The notes: generated from the sequence alone by a model not told the origin. A stretch of DNA of 64,000 nt from Salticus scenicus (GCA_963930645.1 OZ005652.1:323420738-323484737), one strand, 5' to 3'. Positions 1-12,070 are shown, numbered from the stretch's first letter. Numbers and translations are program-made.

Positions 1-500
1 TTTTCTTCATCGTAATCGATCATTAGCACTAAGGCAGAGTTGAAATCAGATTATGTCTCCATGGTGAACCAAATAGTACTCGAATCTTCAACCTCGTAGT
101 GTTTTCATTTTAATTAGACTGTTGCATCTATGTTAATAACTGTAACCGAAAATTTGTCTTTTGTATATATATATTGTTGCTGTACTTGTTTGTTAAAAAA
201 TGGCTACGTCCTGATGATGCCCTGAAGCTCAGGGTGAAAGGCCTTGACGCAATGTGTACCTTTTAATGTTTTTAATTAAATTTTATACGTGTCTTAAAGT
301 GGATTCTTTTATAAATTGTGGCTTTATACAAAATACACGTGGGATAACATGTCTCTATATGAGAGATTATTTTATAATAATCTTTTCCATTGGTGCATTA
401 GTTAGAACTGTTAATGCACCTTTATTTATTTAGTTTTTACCTTGCGCAAGGAACTATTGGGAAGGGACACAATTTGAAAGATGATACTATTTTTAAATGC
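1..500. other. No gene; A/T-rich with two small hairpins
   Basis: I see no gene here. A small perfect stem (CCCTGA 220-225 with TCAGGG 229-234) sits in a motif reading TGATGATGCCCTGAAG. Motifs of that kind are common near retroelement 3' ends, but I cannot assign this one. A second palindrome pairs GGTGCATTA (392-400) with TAATGCACC (412-420). Confidence 0.4.
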
Positions 501-507
501 GGACATT

Positions 508-780
508 TTACTTAGCGATTGAGATGTGTTTAGTTGTACAAGCATTTGTTATATAATTTTCCAGCATTTCTTCTTCATCTTTCAAAATTATCTGTTTATG
601 TGCATAGTTTTGGCTAAATCTAATAGTTGATTTATTATAGTTTTTCAGTTCAGATAATTTAAAATTTTTATATCTTTGTACATGGCGTGTAAGAATTGTT
701 TTTGAAATGCCTGATATATTGCAGACTGAACAAATAGATATTTTATCATCCACAAACCTTTATTCTGCCTGCTCCATAGC
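508..780 (-). pseudogene. pogo/Tigger-like transposase N-terminal HTH relic
   Basis: The minus strand encodes a helix-turn-helix head of the psq/CENP-B type used by pogo-like transposases to bind DNA. Visible pieces, in order, are AMEQAE, an in-frame TAA, DDKISI, then ISGISKTILTRHVQRYK, and about 25 residues later DEEEMLENYI, which matches the family's 'F..EEE..L..Y' segment. The nonsense codon and the early stop at 508-510 show it is dead, and no DDE catalytic part follows. Family membership is inferred from the spacing of these motifs. A TIR-like segment at 1588-1637 lies upstream on the same strand and may be the 5' end of the same element. Confidence 0.6.
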
Positions 781-783
781 TGA

Positions 784-881
784 TTTTTTTTTTTTTTTTT
801 TACGTTACATGGTCAGTGAAACTGTTCTTATGTGACAATTGTACACTTTTTAAGATAATTTATATCACAATTTATCTACTT

Positions 882-929
<48 letters not shown>

Positions 930-1587
930 ACATAGGTTTATTATTACTTTTTAATTGCATTATTGAATTCAGTTTGTTTTAATTGTATGATACTTGTAAA
1001 AAATATAACAATTCGAAAGTAACTGAATATTTATTAAAAAAAATAAAAAGAAACTTTAAAGAAAATTGCTTGATTATTCATTTTTCAAGACATAATAGAT
1101 CTAATTAAGGTTAATTCTGAAATTTGTAAGTATAATTTATAGATAACACTTTAAAAATGTAGGTTTTATAAATCAGTTTATTATGATAGAGAATTGGAGA
1201 GACATGGACCATGGTTCATTGTACCTCAGTTTCTGGTGGTCCATTTTACCCCATGTGGATCTCTGACAAAAAATCTGAATATATATATATATATATAACA
1301 TGTTTTTTAAAGAAAAATTTTAGTTAGATTATATATAACAATAGATGACCTTATTGCTTTTTTATAGCTTTGAATAACCTCTTCCAGATCATAATTCTAG
1401 AATGATGAAAAGGAAAAATGTTTAGATAGAAGTATTCACTTTTGATTAGCACTAATTAAATTTCTAGAATAAAATGGCTAAATTATCCGTTAGGCATCAT
1501 GTTGCTAGATAAGTTTCATCACTGAAGTGCTCTTACCTATATGTCAAAATACGAAGCATAAAAATAAATAAATAAAAACAATATTAC
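784..1587. other. No gene; poly-T and (CA)n/(TA)n microsatellites
   Basis: Non-coding stretch with a T run near 785-802, a (CA)n tract at about 884-914 running into (TA)n to about 929, and a short (TA)n at 1279-1297. The phrase 'GTCCATTTTACCCCATG' near 1239-1255 recurs as a variant at 1594-1610, so part of this belongs to the pogo-like terminal region. Confidence 0.5.
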
Positions 1588-1637
1588 GGGATGGTCCATT
1601 TTACCTCATGGTTCATTGTACCCCGGTTTCCCCTAAA
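1588..1637 (-). repeat. Putative pogo-like terminal inverted repeat region
   Basis: Read on the minus strand this begins AGGGGAAACCGGGGTACAAT. A similar inward-reading end, GGGGAGACCCGTGTACC, lies at 29399-29415, about 430 bp beyond the pogo-like transposase relic there. Both relics lie on the expected side of these ends, so I infer a pogo-like TIR. No partner end is visible for this copy. Confidence 0.4.
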
Positions 1638-2776
1638 TTACGAACAATAACAAAGTTTTATGATCACTGTTATTTTATTGTATTTTTCAAAGTAAGAACC
1701 TGAACCTTAACTGAGCAACAAACTTAGAATAAATTTGCCATAAATATTTTCATCTTGTAACTTATTTATACCAGCTTATACAAAATAACGACTAAATATG
1801 CAGGGGGACACTATTTAATTTAACTTTTATAATTCAAAGTGCAAAATAAATGATCATTTACAGTCAGGTTAGTGTAAATATGTTTCAATTTGTTTTGATC
1901 GAAAAAATAATCTTTTTCAGAGTACGTATTATTCAAAGGAGATAACGTATCTGTAATGAAAAGTATTTTAGAATATCAAATAAAGAAATGGCTTTTTATA
2001 ATATTTCAAAAAAAAAAAAAAAAAAAAAAAACGACATTTAAATAAATAAACCGAGCTGCTTGGTACTTATCAGATAAAGGTTTACATACTGTTACGATTA
2101 TCAGAATTTGACCAATAATAATAATAAGAAGAAGAAGGAAACCTTCCTGAATTTTGCCTTAACTAGAATAACGTTATTTTTATTTAGAAACGCGTTAACG
2201 TTCCGCCCCGCCGAGCTAAAACAAAAATTAGTAAAACAAATGAAATTTGTAAAGAAAAATGAAGTTACGAAACGCTATTAGGTTATGTTATGTCGACAGA
2301 GCTTCTTGGAGTTTTCGACTACCTGTGTCTCAGCAGAGCACTCTTCAATAGACAAAATGAATTTTTGCCCTTTAGCGTGCCTTCAAGACAAAGCATACCC
2401 ATTTACAAGTCGCTCCAAATTAATGGGCCTTAGTTTTCTAACTTTAAAATACTGAAATTTTCAGGTTACTTTCTTCTTGTTGTTTAGTTTGAGAAGTGTA
2501 GGGCCTTGAGTTCTGCATATGTTAAGCTGAAAGTTTGCATGGACATTTTTCTAACACATATTAGTGACTTTTGTAATAAAAAAAAAAGACACAGTTGCAC
2601 TTCGGGAGTGCCGACACAAGTGAAAACGTGAATAATTACGTGTGTATTTCTTGAATCGTCAGGAAATATTTTATTGTGTAGGAAATACTTTTAAAAGAAG
2701 TGTATTTTTATTCATTAATATAAACTACTACTACAAAAATTATATTACAATTTTATTTAATGCGCTAACTACAATA
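1638..2776. other. No gene recognised
   Basis: A/T-rich sequence with an A run at about 2009-2031. I see no coding similarity, terminal repeats or tandem structure that I can support. Confidence 0.5.
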
Positions 2777-3774
2777 GAGACAGTGTCCGGAGATGAGAGA
2801 AGTCGTGTAGAGCCGCACCAGATTGTAAAAACGTGAGAAAAAATGGCGGCTTTGGACTTTCTCACGGTTTTGTGAGGTCTAACTGGAATAGAGACAGTGT
2901 CCGGAGATGAGAGAAGTCGTGTAGAGCCGCACCAGATTGTAAAAACGTGAGAAAAATGGCGGCTTTGGCTTTTCTCACTGTTTTGTGAGGTCAAACTGCA
3001 AAAGAGACAGTGTCCGGAGATGAGAGAAGTCGTGTAGAGCCGCACCAGATTGTAAAAACGTGAGAAAATGGCGGCTTTGGTCTTTCTCATGGTTCTGTGA
3101 AGTCTAACAGCAACGTTTCCGGCTGCAATCTTTAAGAGACAGTGTCCAGAGATGAGTGAAGTCGTGTAGAGCCGCACCAGATTGTAAAAACGTGAAAAAA
3201 ATGGCGGCTTTGGAGTTTCTCACTGTTTTGTGAGGTCAAACTGCAATAGAGACAGTGTCCGGAGATGAGAGAAGTCGTATAGAGCCGCACCAGATTGTAA
3301 AAACGTGAGAAAAATGGAGTCTTTGGCCTTTATCACGGTTCTGTGAGGTCTAACTGCAACGTTTCCGGCTGCAATCTTTAAGCGACAGTGTCCGGAGATG
3401 AGAGAAGTCGTGTAGAGCCGCACCAGATTTTAAAAACGTGAGAAAAATGGCGGCTTTGGTCTTTCTCATGGTTCTGTAAAGTCTAACTGCAATAAAGAAA
3501 GTGTTCGGAGATGAGTGAAGTCGTGTAGAGCCGCACCAGATTGTGAAAACGTGAGGAAAATGGCGGCTTTGGCCTTTCTCACGGTTTTGTGAAGTCTAAC
3601 TGCAATAGAGAAAGTGTTCGGAGATGAGAGAAGTCGTGTAGAGCCGCACCAGATTTTAAAAACGTGAGAAAATGGCAGTTTTGTGCTTTCTCACGGTTTT
3701 GTGAGGTCTAACTGCAATAGAGACAGTGCCCGGAGATGAGAGAAGTCGTGTAGAGCCGCACCAGATTTTAAAAC
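2777..3774 (+). repeat. Tandem array, nine copies of 113- or 132-bp unit
   Basis: The phrase GAGACAGTGTCCGGAGATGA (with small changes) starts near 2777, 2891, 3004, 3136, 3249, 3381, 3495, 3608 and 3719. Spacings are about 113 bp, or 132 bp where an extra segment (CGTTTCCGGCTGCAATCT) is present. Each unit holds a palindrome, CGTGAGAAA facing TTTCTCACG around ATGGCGGC, and ends in GAAGTCGTGTAGAGCCGCACCAGATT-like sequence. That end closely resembles the 3' tails of Helentron-like families A and B (AAGTCG..., ...CCAGAT). The open frames across it are artefacts of repetition. Confidence 0.9.
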
Positions 3775-4125
3775 AATATACAGTATATAATTATTAACAC
3801 TTCACATTAACAAGTTAATTGTATGATACATTATTTGTATCATACAAGGATGGAAAGCGTTTGCTAACGATGATGCGAATTCAATGATTTTTGTTCACCT
3901 AAAAGTTTTCACTTCAAATGGAAAGCGTTAGCTGACGATGACGGGAGTTCAAAGATTTTTGTTTACCCAAAAGTTCTCAACGCGCCTAAAGAAGTTTTCA
4001 CTTCAAAAAATTTGGGGCAATATACAGCACAGTGGTTTTAAATTTAGTGATGTTTAACACAAAAATTTCATAAAATCGTCGATAGATGGCGTTCGTTTTC
4101 AGTGAATTTCAAATTACGAATAGAA
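3775..4125. repeat. Imperfect direct duplication, about 70 bp
   Basis: ATGGAAAGCGTTTGCTAACG near 3850 and ATGGAAAGCGTTAGCTGACG near 3918 begin two adjacent diverged copies that continue through 'ATTTTTGTT.ACC.AAAAGTT'. No gene is seen in this interval. Confidence 0.6.
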
Positions 4126-4532
4126 CCTTAACCCAGTGTTGCCAGACTTGGGGATTTTCTCCCATTTTGGGGATTTCTGAAGCTTCGGGGGAAATATTTG
4201 GGGAAGTGATTTTGTGGGTAGCAGTTTGGAGAAATGAAAAATATGGGGGTTTTCTTTAAAATTGGCAATTACTTTTACTCAAAATCCCCCCCCCACCAAA
4301 AAAAAAAAATTAAAAAAAAAATTAAAAATAAAATAAATAAAATAAATCAGGTTTATCAGATGACTAGCAGGCTATTCTCAAAATTGCATTAATTTTTATC
4401 ATGTGAAAAACAAAAGAAAAAAAAACTTTGATCGGGAAAAATGTCGCACCGGGTCCCCACTGCCTTCGGCAGCGTAGACCCGTGCGCGATGCGCACGCGC
4501 GAATGCATATATATGAGCGCCATAATAATTTT

Positions 4533-6860
4533 ACAAATTCGAAAATATCCGCAATCGATTTAAAAGTATCAAAAACCTCTATGCACCAGTTTTGAACGAT
4601 CTATCTCTATTTTTATTTTTTTTTGCCCCTCCGCTCCCTCCCGCCTTCCCGCCCCTCCCAATAATTTTAAAGATACAAAAATATCCGCAATCGATTTGTA
4701 GGTATCGAAAACCTCGATGTACCAATTTTGAATGATTTAACTCTATTTTTTTTTGTTGCCCCTCTGCCCCCCCTTCCCGGCCCTTCTAATAACTTTACAC
4801 TTTCGAAAATATCCCCATTCGGCTTACAGGCCTCTAAAACCTATCTGTACCAATTTTGAACGGCCTAACTGTATTTCTATTTGTTTTTGCCCATAGCCCC
4901 CCCTTACCGCCCCACCCCCTTCCCGGCCCTCCAAATAATTTTACAAATTCGAAAACATCCCCAATCGATTTGTAAGTATCGAAAACCTATATACACCAAT
5001 TTTGAACGATCTAACTGTATTTTTATTTTTTTGCCCCCCCTTCTCGCCCCTCCTAATAACTTTACACTTTCGAAAATATCCCCATTCGACTTCCAGGCCT
5101 CTAAAACCTATCTGTACCAATTTTGAACGGCCTAACTGTATTTCTATTTGTTTTTGGACATAGCCCCCCCCTTACCTCCCACCCCCTTCCTGCCCCTCTA
5201 ATAATTTCACAAGTTCGAAAATACCCCCAATTGGTTTGTAAATTTAGAAAACCTCTATATACCAATATTGAACGATCTAACTCTATTTTTATTTTTTTGC
5301 CCCCCTCTCCCCTCCCCCCTTCTCGCCCCTCCTAATAACTTTACACTTTCGAAAATATCCCCATTCAACTTGCAGGCCTCTTAAACCTAACTGTAGCAAT
5401 TTTGAACGGCCTAACTGTATTTCTATTTGTTTTTGCCCCATAGCCGCCCCTTACCGCCCCGCCGTTCCTAATAATTTTACAAATTCCAAAATATCCGCAA
5501 TCGATTTGTAAGTATCGAAAACCTCTATGTACCAATTTTGAACGATCTGACACTATTTTAATTTTTTTGCCCCCCCCTCCCCTCCAATCCCCTTCTTGTC
5601 TCTCCTATAACTTTACACAATCGAAAATATCCCCATTCGACTTGCAGGCCTCTTGAACCTATCTGTACCAATTTTGAACGGCCTAACTGTATTTCTATTT
5701 GTTTTTGCCCCATAGCCCCCCTTACCACCCACGCCCCTACCCGCCCCTCCTAAAAATTTTACAAATTGAAAAATATCCGCAATCGATTTGTCAGTATCGA
5801 AAACCTCTACGTACCAATTTTGAACGATCTGACATTATTTTTATTTTTTTGCCCCCCCCTCCCCCCCTTCTTGCCCCTCCTAATAACTTTACACAATCGA
5901 AAATATCCCCATTCGACTTGCAGGCCTCTTTGAACCTATTTGTACCAATTTTGAACGGCCTAACTGTATTTCTATTTGTTTTTGCCCCATAGCCCCCCTT
6001 ACCGCCCCACCCCCATACCCGTCCCTCCTAATAATTTTACAAAGTCCAAAATATCCGCAATCGATTTGTAAGTATCGAAAACCTCTACGTACCAATTTTG
6101 AACGGTCTGACACTATTTTAATTTTTTTGCCTCCCCTCCCCTCCAACCCCCCTTCTTGTCTCTCCTAATAACTTTACACAATCGAAAATATCCCCATTCG
6201 ACTTGCAGGCCTCTTGAACCTATTTGTACCAATTTTGAACGGCCTAACTGTATTTCTATTTGTTTTTGCCCCATAGCCCCCCTTACCGCCCCACCCCCAT
6301 ACCCGCCCCTCCTAATAATTTTGCAAAGTCCAAAATATCCGCAATCGATTTTTAAGTATCGAAAACCTCTACGTACCAATTTTGAACGATCTGACACTAT
6401 TTTTATTTTTTTGCCCCCATCCTCCCCCCCCCTTCTTGCCCCTCCTAATAACTTTACACAATCGAATATATCCCCATTCGACTTGCAGGCCTCTTGAACC
6501 TATTTGTACCAATTTTGAACGGCCTAACTGTATTTCTATTTGTTTTTGCCCCATAGCCCCCCTTACCGCCCCACCCCCATACCCGCCCCTCCTAATAATT
6601 TTGCAAAGTCCAAAATATCCGCAATCGATTTCTAAGTATCGAAAACCTCTACGCACCAATTTTGAACGATCTGACACTATTTTTATTTTTTTGCCCCCCC
6701 TCCCCTCCAACCCCCCTTCTTGTCCCTCCTAATAACTTTACACAATCGAAAATATCCCCATTCGACATGCAGGCCTCTTGAACCTGTCTGTACCAATTTT
6801 GAACGGCCTAACTGTATTTCTATTTGTTTTTGCTCCATATCCCCCCCCCCCCCACTGCTG
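4533..6860. repeat. Higher-order tandem array, dimeric units of 267-284 bp
   Basis: CGGCCTAACTGTATTTCTAT recurs at 4861, 5128, 5407, 5679, 5956, 6240, 6520 and 6804. Between these lie sister half-units with 'AACGATCTGACACTATTTTT', so the array is a chain of two alternating subunits of about 140 bp each. Each half carries a C-rich pyrimidine tract (runs of 6-10 C) and a 'TATCGAAAACCTCTA' or 'TCGACTTGCAGGCCTCT' segment. The 80-116 residue open frames on both strands here are by-products of this repeat and not genes. Confidence 0.92.
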
Positions 6861-7200
6861 CCCCACCTAGGGGCTGTATTTTTAAAATTTCAGAAATTGG
6901 TTTTTAGATAGTTGCATTAGCTATATTTTAGAGCAAAAATTTCACGTATATCTATTTTTTTTTGTTTGAGATATGTAGGATTATGCGAAATTACGTTTTA
7001 CGCATGTGAAATCACGTTTTGCCCCCCCCCCCGCCCCCCTTGGGGACCGAATTTCAAAAATTCCAGAAACCGATTTTTAGACATTTGTATTAGCTATATT
7101 TAAAAGCAAAAATTTTACGGATATTTGTTTTTTTTTTGTTTGAGATATGAAGGATTTTGTGAAATTAAGTTTTGCCCCCCCCCCCTCCCCCCCCCTTGGG
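6861..7200. repeat. Two direct units of about 175 bp with C tracts
   Basis: Two diverged copies begin GGGGCTGTATTTTTAAAAT (about 6869) and GGGGACCGAATTTCAAAAAT (about 7043). Each continues through 'GATTTTTAGA.A.TTG.ATTAGCTATATTT' into a run of C. They lie inside the Helitron between its conserved 5' block and the dimeric array. Confidence 0.75.
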
Positions 7201-8007
7201 GGGCGAATTTTGTAAAATCGCTTGCGGCGTTGTCCTTCTCGGGTCGTAAACATTAATCGTGCCAAATTTGGTCCCGCTCGGTGAAACGGCCTAGGATTCT
7301 ATAGCGGACACACACACAGACAGACACACACACACACAGACTCTGCTCTTTTATATATATAGATAATGCATTGATTCTGGATTCTTTTCTGAAATAGGAT
7401 AGCAACATTGACAACCTTTTAATTAAACTTATTCTGCTATTTACCTTTTGTATTTCCTGATTTTAGGAATTATTTGGTTCATGTGCGCTGTAGTGTAGTA
7501 AGCATTCATGAATGCTTGATACGTATTGATTGCTGCTTAAGTTCTTAAATAATCAAGCTGAACCAGTCTAAGCTAGGATGCTTGATCTTTGAATTAAATT
7601 TGCAGGCATGAAATATTTATTTTGATGCATGCTCTTGGGTTTCTTGTTTTTCATGCATTTTATATTCCACAAAACTTTTTTTTATAAATGCATATGAGAT
7701 AAGAGTACAAATGATTAGAGGGGAGGCAACTATACTCAGAAAGTTGCACAGATTTAAAATTTTCGAAAAAATAGTGTGTTGATTTTTTTTTTTTTTTTTT
7801 TTTTCGAATGGGGATTTATCCGAAAAAGTAGCTTCATTTGGGGAAAAATGTGAGCTTAAATTTATTAAATATTCTTTAATTTATTTTAATTACATTTTTA
7901 CCATAAATTGAGTTTGGGATTCTTTTGGAAAAATCCCTTGATTTGGGGAAGTTTGAAAACGTTTTGGGGAAATTGACTTTCGACCATCTGGCAACACTGC
8001 CTTAACC

Positions 8008-8732
8008 GATTTTACCCGAATCCGTTCGGTTTGGGATGGCTAATTTTCTTTTCTTGTGGGCCGGGTTCGGATAGGAGGACTTAATTTTTTTTTTCTTACG
8101 AATCGGCTCGAATTGAGAACTTCTTAATTTCTTTCTTTTTGTACGATAATAAGCAAAAATTTGTTTGATATAATTATAACTGTATAACTCATATAAACAT
8201 ACTGTATATGACCATGATTAAATGTAAGCGTACCGAAATTATTAAAGTAAAGCAAACATCCATTTTGGACAAAAGCAATGAAATGAGAAACATTATTATT
8301 ATTACTTTTATTATTATTATTTTTATGGAATATAAGCTCTTAACAATAAACAACACTGAACTTGAAGAATATTTTTGAACACTTGACTTACACAATACTC
8401 ATAAAAATTTAAAACTTATATTAATTACTTTTTCAATTTTTCACTCAGTGTATTAGCAGTTACATTTTAAATTCCTTTTAAAATGGATTACGAATTGTTT
8501 GGCAGTAAAAATTAACTTAATTTCATAACTTAAAATGTTTTGTGTAATTTTTAGATGAGGTATTAATTTTTATTTAGTTTTAGGGCTTCGGATTGGATTC
8601 GGGTGTAAAAAAGCCGGCTATATAAAGGGTATTATAAAGAATCGGGTCGGGTATTATAAAGAATTTGGATTTAAGTCAGGTGCATGAACGGCTCGTCAAA
8701 AGTTTCTATTAAGGGTTGGGGTCCATATATAT
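8008..8732. other. No gene recognised; degenerate A/T-rich sequence
   Basis: There are short phrases such as TCGGGT/TCGGATTCGGG near 8035-8075 and 8585-8660, including the near-repeat 'TATTATAAAGAAT' at 8629 and 8650. I cannot assign these to a family, and no open frame of interest is seen. Confidence 0.4.
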
Positions 8733-9370
8733 AGTAATTTATACAGATCTGTAGTTCCCCATGTTATCGACCAAAGATTTTTGACGCCGAAAAAAGTTTT
8801 GGCATCAGGTATTAGGAAGTATAAAACTCATCAATAGTGAGAGAATAGAATGTTGATGAATTTGGACATGGTAATAGGTTTTACAGGATTCTGGGTGGTC
8901 GTGTTAAAGGAAGTGGTTGCATTACGGGGGTTAATGATCCGCCAAGGTAGGTTTATTTAAATAGCGCAAATCTATTACTGGATGTAGGATTGGTTGACAT
9001 TCTGGTGACTTTAAGTGTAGGGGATGTTTCGTAGTTACGAGTAGGATGGTTAATTTTGGGTCTGTTCGCATTTCTACTGACAATTTAAAAACCACTGGCA
9101 GTGGCGGGGAGCAGTGAAATTGAATTTATAAGGACTCATCCCATTTTCTGCAGCGGTTGGATACACATTTTCTTGTGTTTTCATGGCGGAGACTTCTGAT
9201 TCAGGTCTATAGTCCGAATAATCCAGATATTTAGTCTGGACATCATCCGGGAAAATCCTTGGTCATTTTGAACTCATGGTATGGTAGATTTGGTGTTTAG
9301 ACTTTTAAGTATGTATTTTCAAGAAGATCATAAATTTTTGCGTCTGATTTTTACTCTTAGTGTGAAACTT
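8733..9370 (-). repeat. Dispersed repeat, GC-richer block, possible coding relic
   Basis: On the minus strand, 8790-8733 reads GGCGTCAAAAATCTTTGGTC...GATAACATGGGGA, matching 28383-28450 on the plus strand, so this part is dispersed. The block up to about 9370 is visibly less A/T-rich than its surroundings. On the minus strand 9260-9062 holds a stop-free frame of about 60 codons ending in TAG, with pieces such as KYLDYSDYRPESEVSAM and FNFTAPRHCQWFLN. It could be the last exon of a transposon gene or of a host gene, or chance. I do not recognise the protein. Confidence 0.4.
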
Positions 9371-12032
9371 ACCAATATTCCTCAAACTTTTAAATGGCAA
9401 CCACACATGAGTTTTCAAAATACCAAATTTCATAATGTTGTAACTACTTGTTTTTAAGTTATGCTGACAAAAGGCACATGTACAAGGAACAACGGTTAAA
9501 ACTTGATTTTCATACTTTGTCGTAAAAACGTGTAATTATAGCGAAAAATCTGCGTTTAAAATTGGATTCCAACTTAATATTTTGCCTGCCATATATGTAT
9601 GGGAAATTAAATATCATTCTTAAACAAATTCTTTAGATATTGTTAAAGTTAGTAAAGCACTTACTATCTTTTAATTCAATAGAAATCAGTGTTTTCACAT
9701 AATTTAAAATAGGCATGTATATTGTTTTCAAATTATATACGCACCATATAATGTACTTAACTTTTTTCGCAATATAAGAAAAACATAACTTCAATAAGTT
9801 TAAAGTATAATCCTAATATATTTGAATTTTTTTTTTTTTTTTTTGTTTTTTTTTTTTTTTGTGTGCTAATATTAACATATAGGGAATTATCTTTATAACG
9901 TATTTTATGAGTAACATACTTTTATGTATAAAAAATATATGTTCACTTCTTTTTCTTTACTGGATTCTAAACCGGCATCTACTTGATAAACCGTACCTAT
10001 CAAAAATTTTGCCCATCGACTTAATGTATTTGATATCTTTCGGATGTATTTATACTGTTATCATGTGTCCGATTTCACTAAAAGGTTTCAAATGGGATTA
10101 CCATATGACACAGATGTAAAATGCTGAGTTTGGACTACCTGTATGTTTTGTTCTTGAGTTACAGTGATAATAGCTTCACACATATAAAAAGACACTCAGA
10201 CAGACATACAGATTATCCATTAAAAGCCTGGTTTTTGGCTACATCACAGGAGGCTTCAAGAACATTAAATACAACAAAAATTCAATTTAAAAAATTTGAC
10301 CTATAAACAATATTTTCTGTATCATATATGGATGAGATAAAGTTAAAAATAAATATGTATATAATTTTAGTTAATTGTGTTATTAATTACTTATTTGCAA
10401 AGATCATTAAACAAACAAACAAACAAACAACAACAATAAAAAAACAAAACGAAATGAATAACATCTAAAATTTTGCAATCATTCATATAAAGTCAATAAA
10501 ATGTGCTTAAAGCATATTTTATAATTTAAAAATCATTAATCATTGCCAAATTCCTTTCACATGAAATAAATCATCTCATGTCAAATACATTGAAACATAA
10601 ATTTTTCGAATCGCCTACATAAAAATACATCCTTTATTGTTAGTTTATTTCCAGATTATCAAATTAATTTTAATTTTTAACAAAAACTTTAAATATTTCC
10701 TTAAAAAACTAAAAAGTTAAATTTACATAATTTCTTAAATAAAAATACAAATAGTTTAATTTTACTAATAATTATAAGTAATATTTACTCTGGCATACTG
10801 TAAAGTAAACATGAAGTATTGCTTTGAAGTATATAAACACGATTAAAAGTAATTACGAAATTTTCTAAACTAAATTCAGAAACAATATTAAAAATCAAAT
10901 GTTACATGCGGTTATGTAACATTTTATTTCTATTTTGTTCTCTAGTTATATTTCACTACTTGTATTGAAAATATGTTCTCTGAACATGTTGGGCATGCAA
11001 CTTTTTTTAAAGATTATTATTATTGGTATCATTCTTATTCTTATTCTTATTCTTATTTTTGGAATGGATTCATTTTAATGTAGTGTTGTGTTATTTGTAT
11101 GTGATTGTTTTTATCTTAATGTAATAAACAAAAATTAATTAAATTTATAATAACATATTATTCATCAATCACGTCAGGTTAAGAAACTATAATTTGTTTG
11201 ATTAATTGAAATTTTTTCTGTTAGATAGGACATACTTTGCAAATGAGGTCTAATTTATGTAACATTAAGATTACGCTATTGTATTTTTACAAACAGTATT
11301 AATTTGACTCTTGCAGGAATATAAATATGTAACCCTTCTCCAAATTATTTGAATGAATCTTCAAACTAGATTAGTTTATATGTAATTCACAGCAGCAAAA
11401 TATACAACCTTAAATATATAGTAATAATATTAATAATAAATCTAATTACTTTTTATTGAAAAGAAGTTATATAAGTTACATTTCTTCCTTTATTTCGACA
11501 TTTTTAAGACATTGGATTTTAATTAAAAATTGTATTAAAATACCCAGAGTGGTCATAAATTTTTTTATTTAAATCCCACTCTAGTGGCCTATCTACTCAA
11601 ACAGTTGAAATGAAATGTCAGATATTGTTATTTATCAAAAAAAAAAAAAATATTTTTAAATTATGCGCTCGAAACTGTGATGAATTAAAACTATAGATAT
11701 TTTATAGTTACGGTTACACAAACAAATTTTCAAAAATTTCGAATGACAGCAAGTAATCGCCTTGTCATTTTTAGAGTACAGCTCCTCCTCCCCCCCCCCC
11801 CCCCCAAAAAAAAAAAAAAATAAATAAATAAATAAAATAAAATCATAAGCGGAGTAATTGAGATCACTGCCACGCTTACATACACAGGCATGCAAAAAAG
11901 ATCAATAAATAAAATAAAATAAAAACAGAAAATAGAGAAAAGCACCCCAGACAATAAATAAATAAATAAATAAAATAAAATAAAATTCCAAGTTGAAATT
12001 CTACTTTTTGTCATTGAAACGTTATCCTCAGA

Positions 12033-12070
<38 letters not shown>

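Larger units (their letters stand above)
4364..7363 (-). mobile_element. Helitron nested in the hAT element
   Basis: On the minus strand the element starts with TCTATATATATAAAAG preceded by A, and ends with CTAG followed by T: the TC...CTRR, A^T pattern of Helitrons. The boundaries are supported by the sister hAT copy at 54494-55254, which reads CAGATGATTAGACATTGATT where this copy reads CAGATGA, 3000 bp of insert, then TAATGCATTGATT. Just inside the 5' end is a GTGT/GTCT microsatellite and a conserved block with 'ACCAAATTTGG'. No Rep/helicase gene is visible, so it is non-autonomous. The hairpin just before CTAG is weak; a strong stem, CTGCC..GGCAG, sits at about 4461-4473. Confidence 0.7.
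4126..8007. mobile_element. hAT-type element with 8-bp target duplication
   Basis: The element runs 4134-7999 and is flanked on both sides by the same 8 bp, CCTTAACC (4126-4133 and 8000-8007). Its ends are perfect 13-bp inverted repeats, CAGTGTTGCCAGA, followed by GGGGA-rich subterminal sequence. An 8-bp duplication with CAG-type ends is characteristic of hAT transposons. A second copy lies at 54494-55254 in the opposite orientation. Removing the nested Helitron (4364-7363) leaves about 866 bp, close to the 761 bp of that copy, so both look like non-autonomous hAT derivatives. No transposase is visible. Confidence 0.88.

Noticed and set aside
2740..3423. 145- and 67-residue minus-strand frames with an internal repeat (TTSLISGHC)
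   Set aside because: The repeat period equals the 113/132-bp DNA unit, so they are products of the array and not a repeat protein gene.
4881..6911. Many open frames of 60-116 residues on both strands, rich in Pro or Gly
   Set aside because: They arise from the 280-bp tandem unit with C tracts; the same peptide repeats at unit spacing and opens on both strands.
10121..10306. GACACTCAGACAGACATACAGAT near 10190 as a retroelement tail like 7225-7350
   Set aside because: Only the short GACA-rich stretch is alike; the conserved 'CAAATTTGGTCC' type segment is absent.
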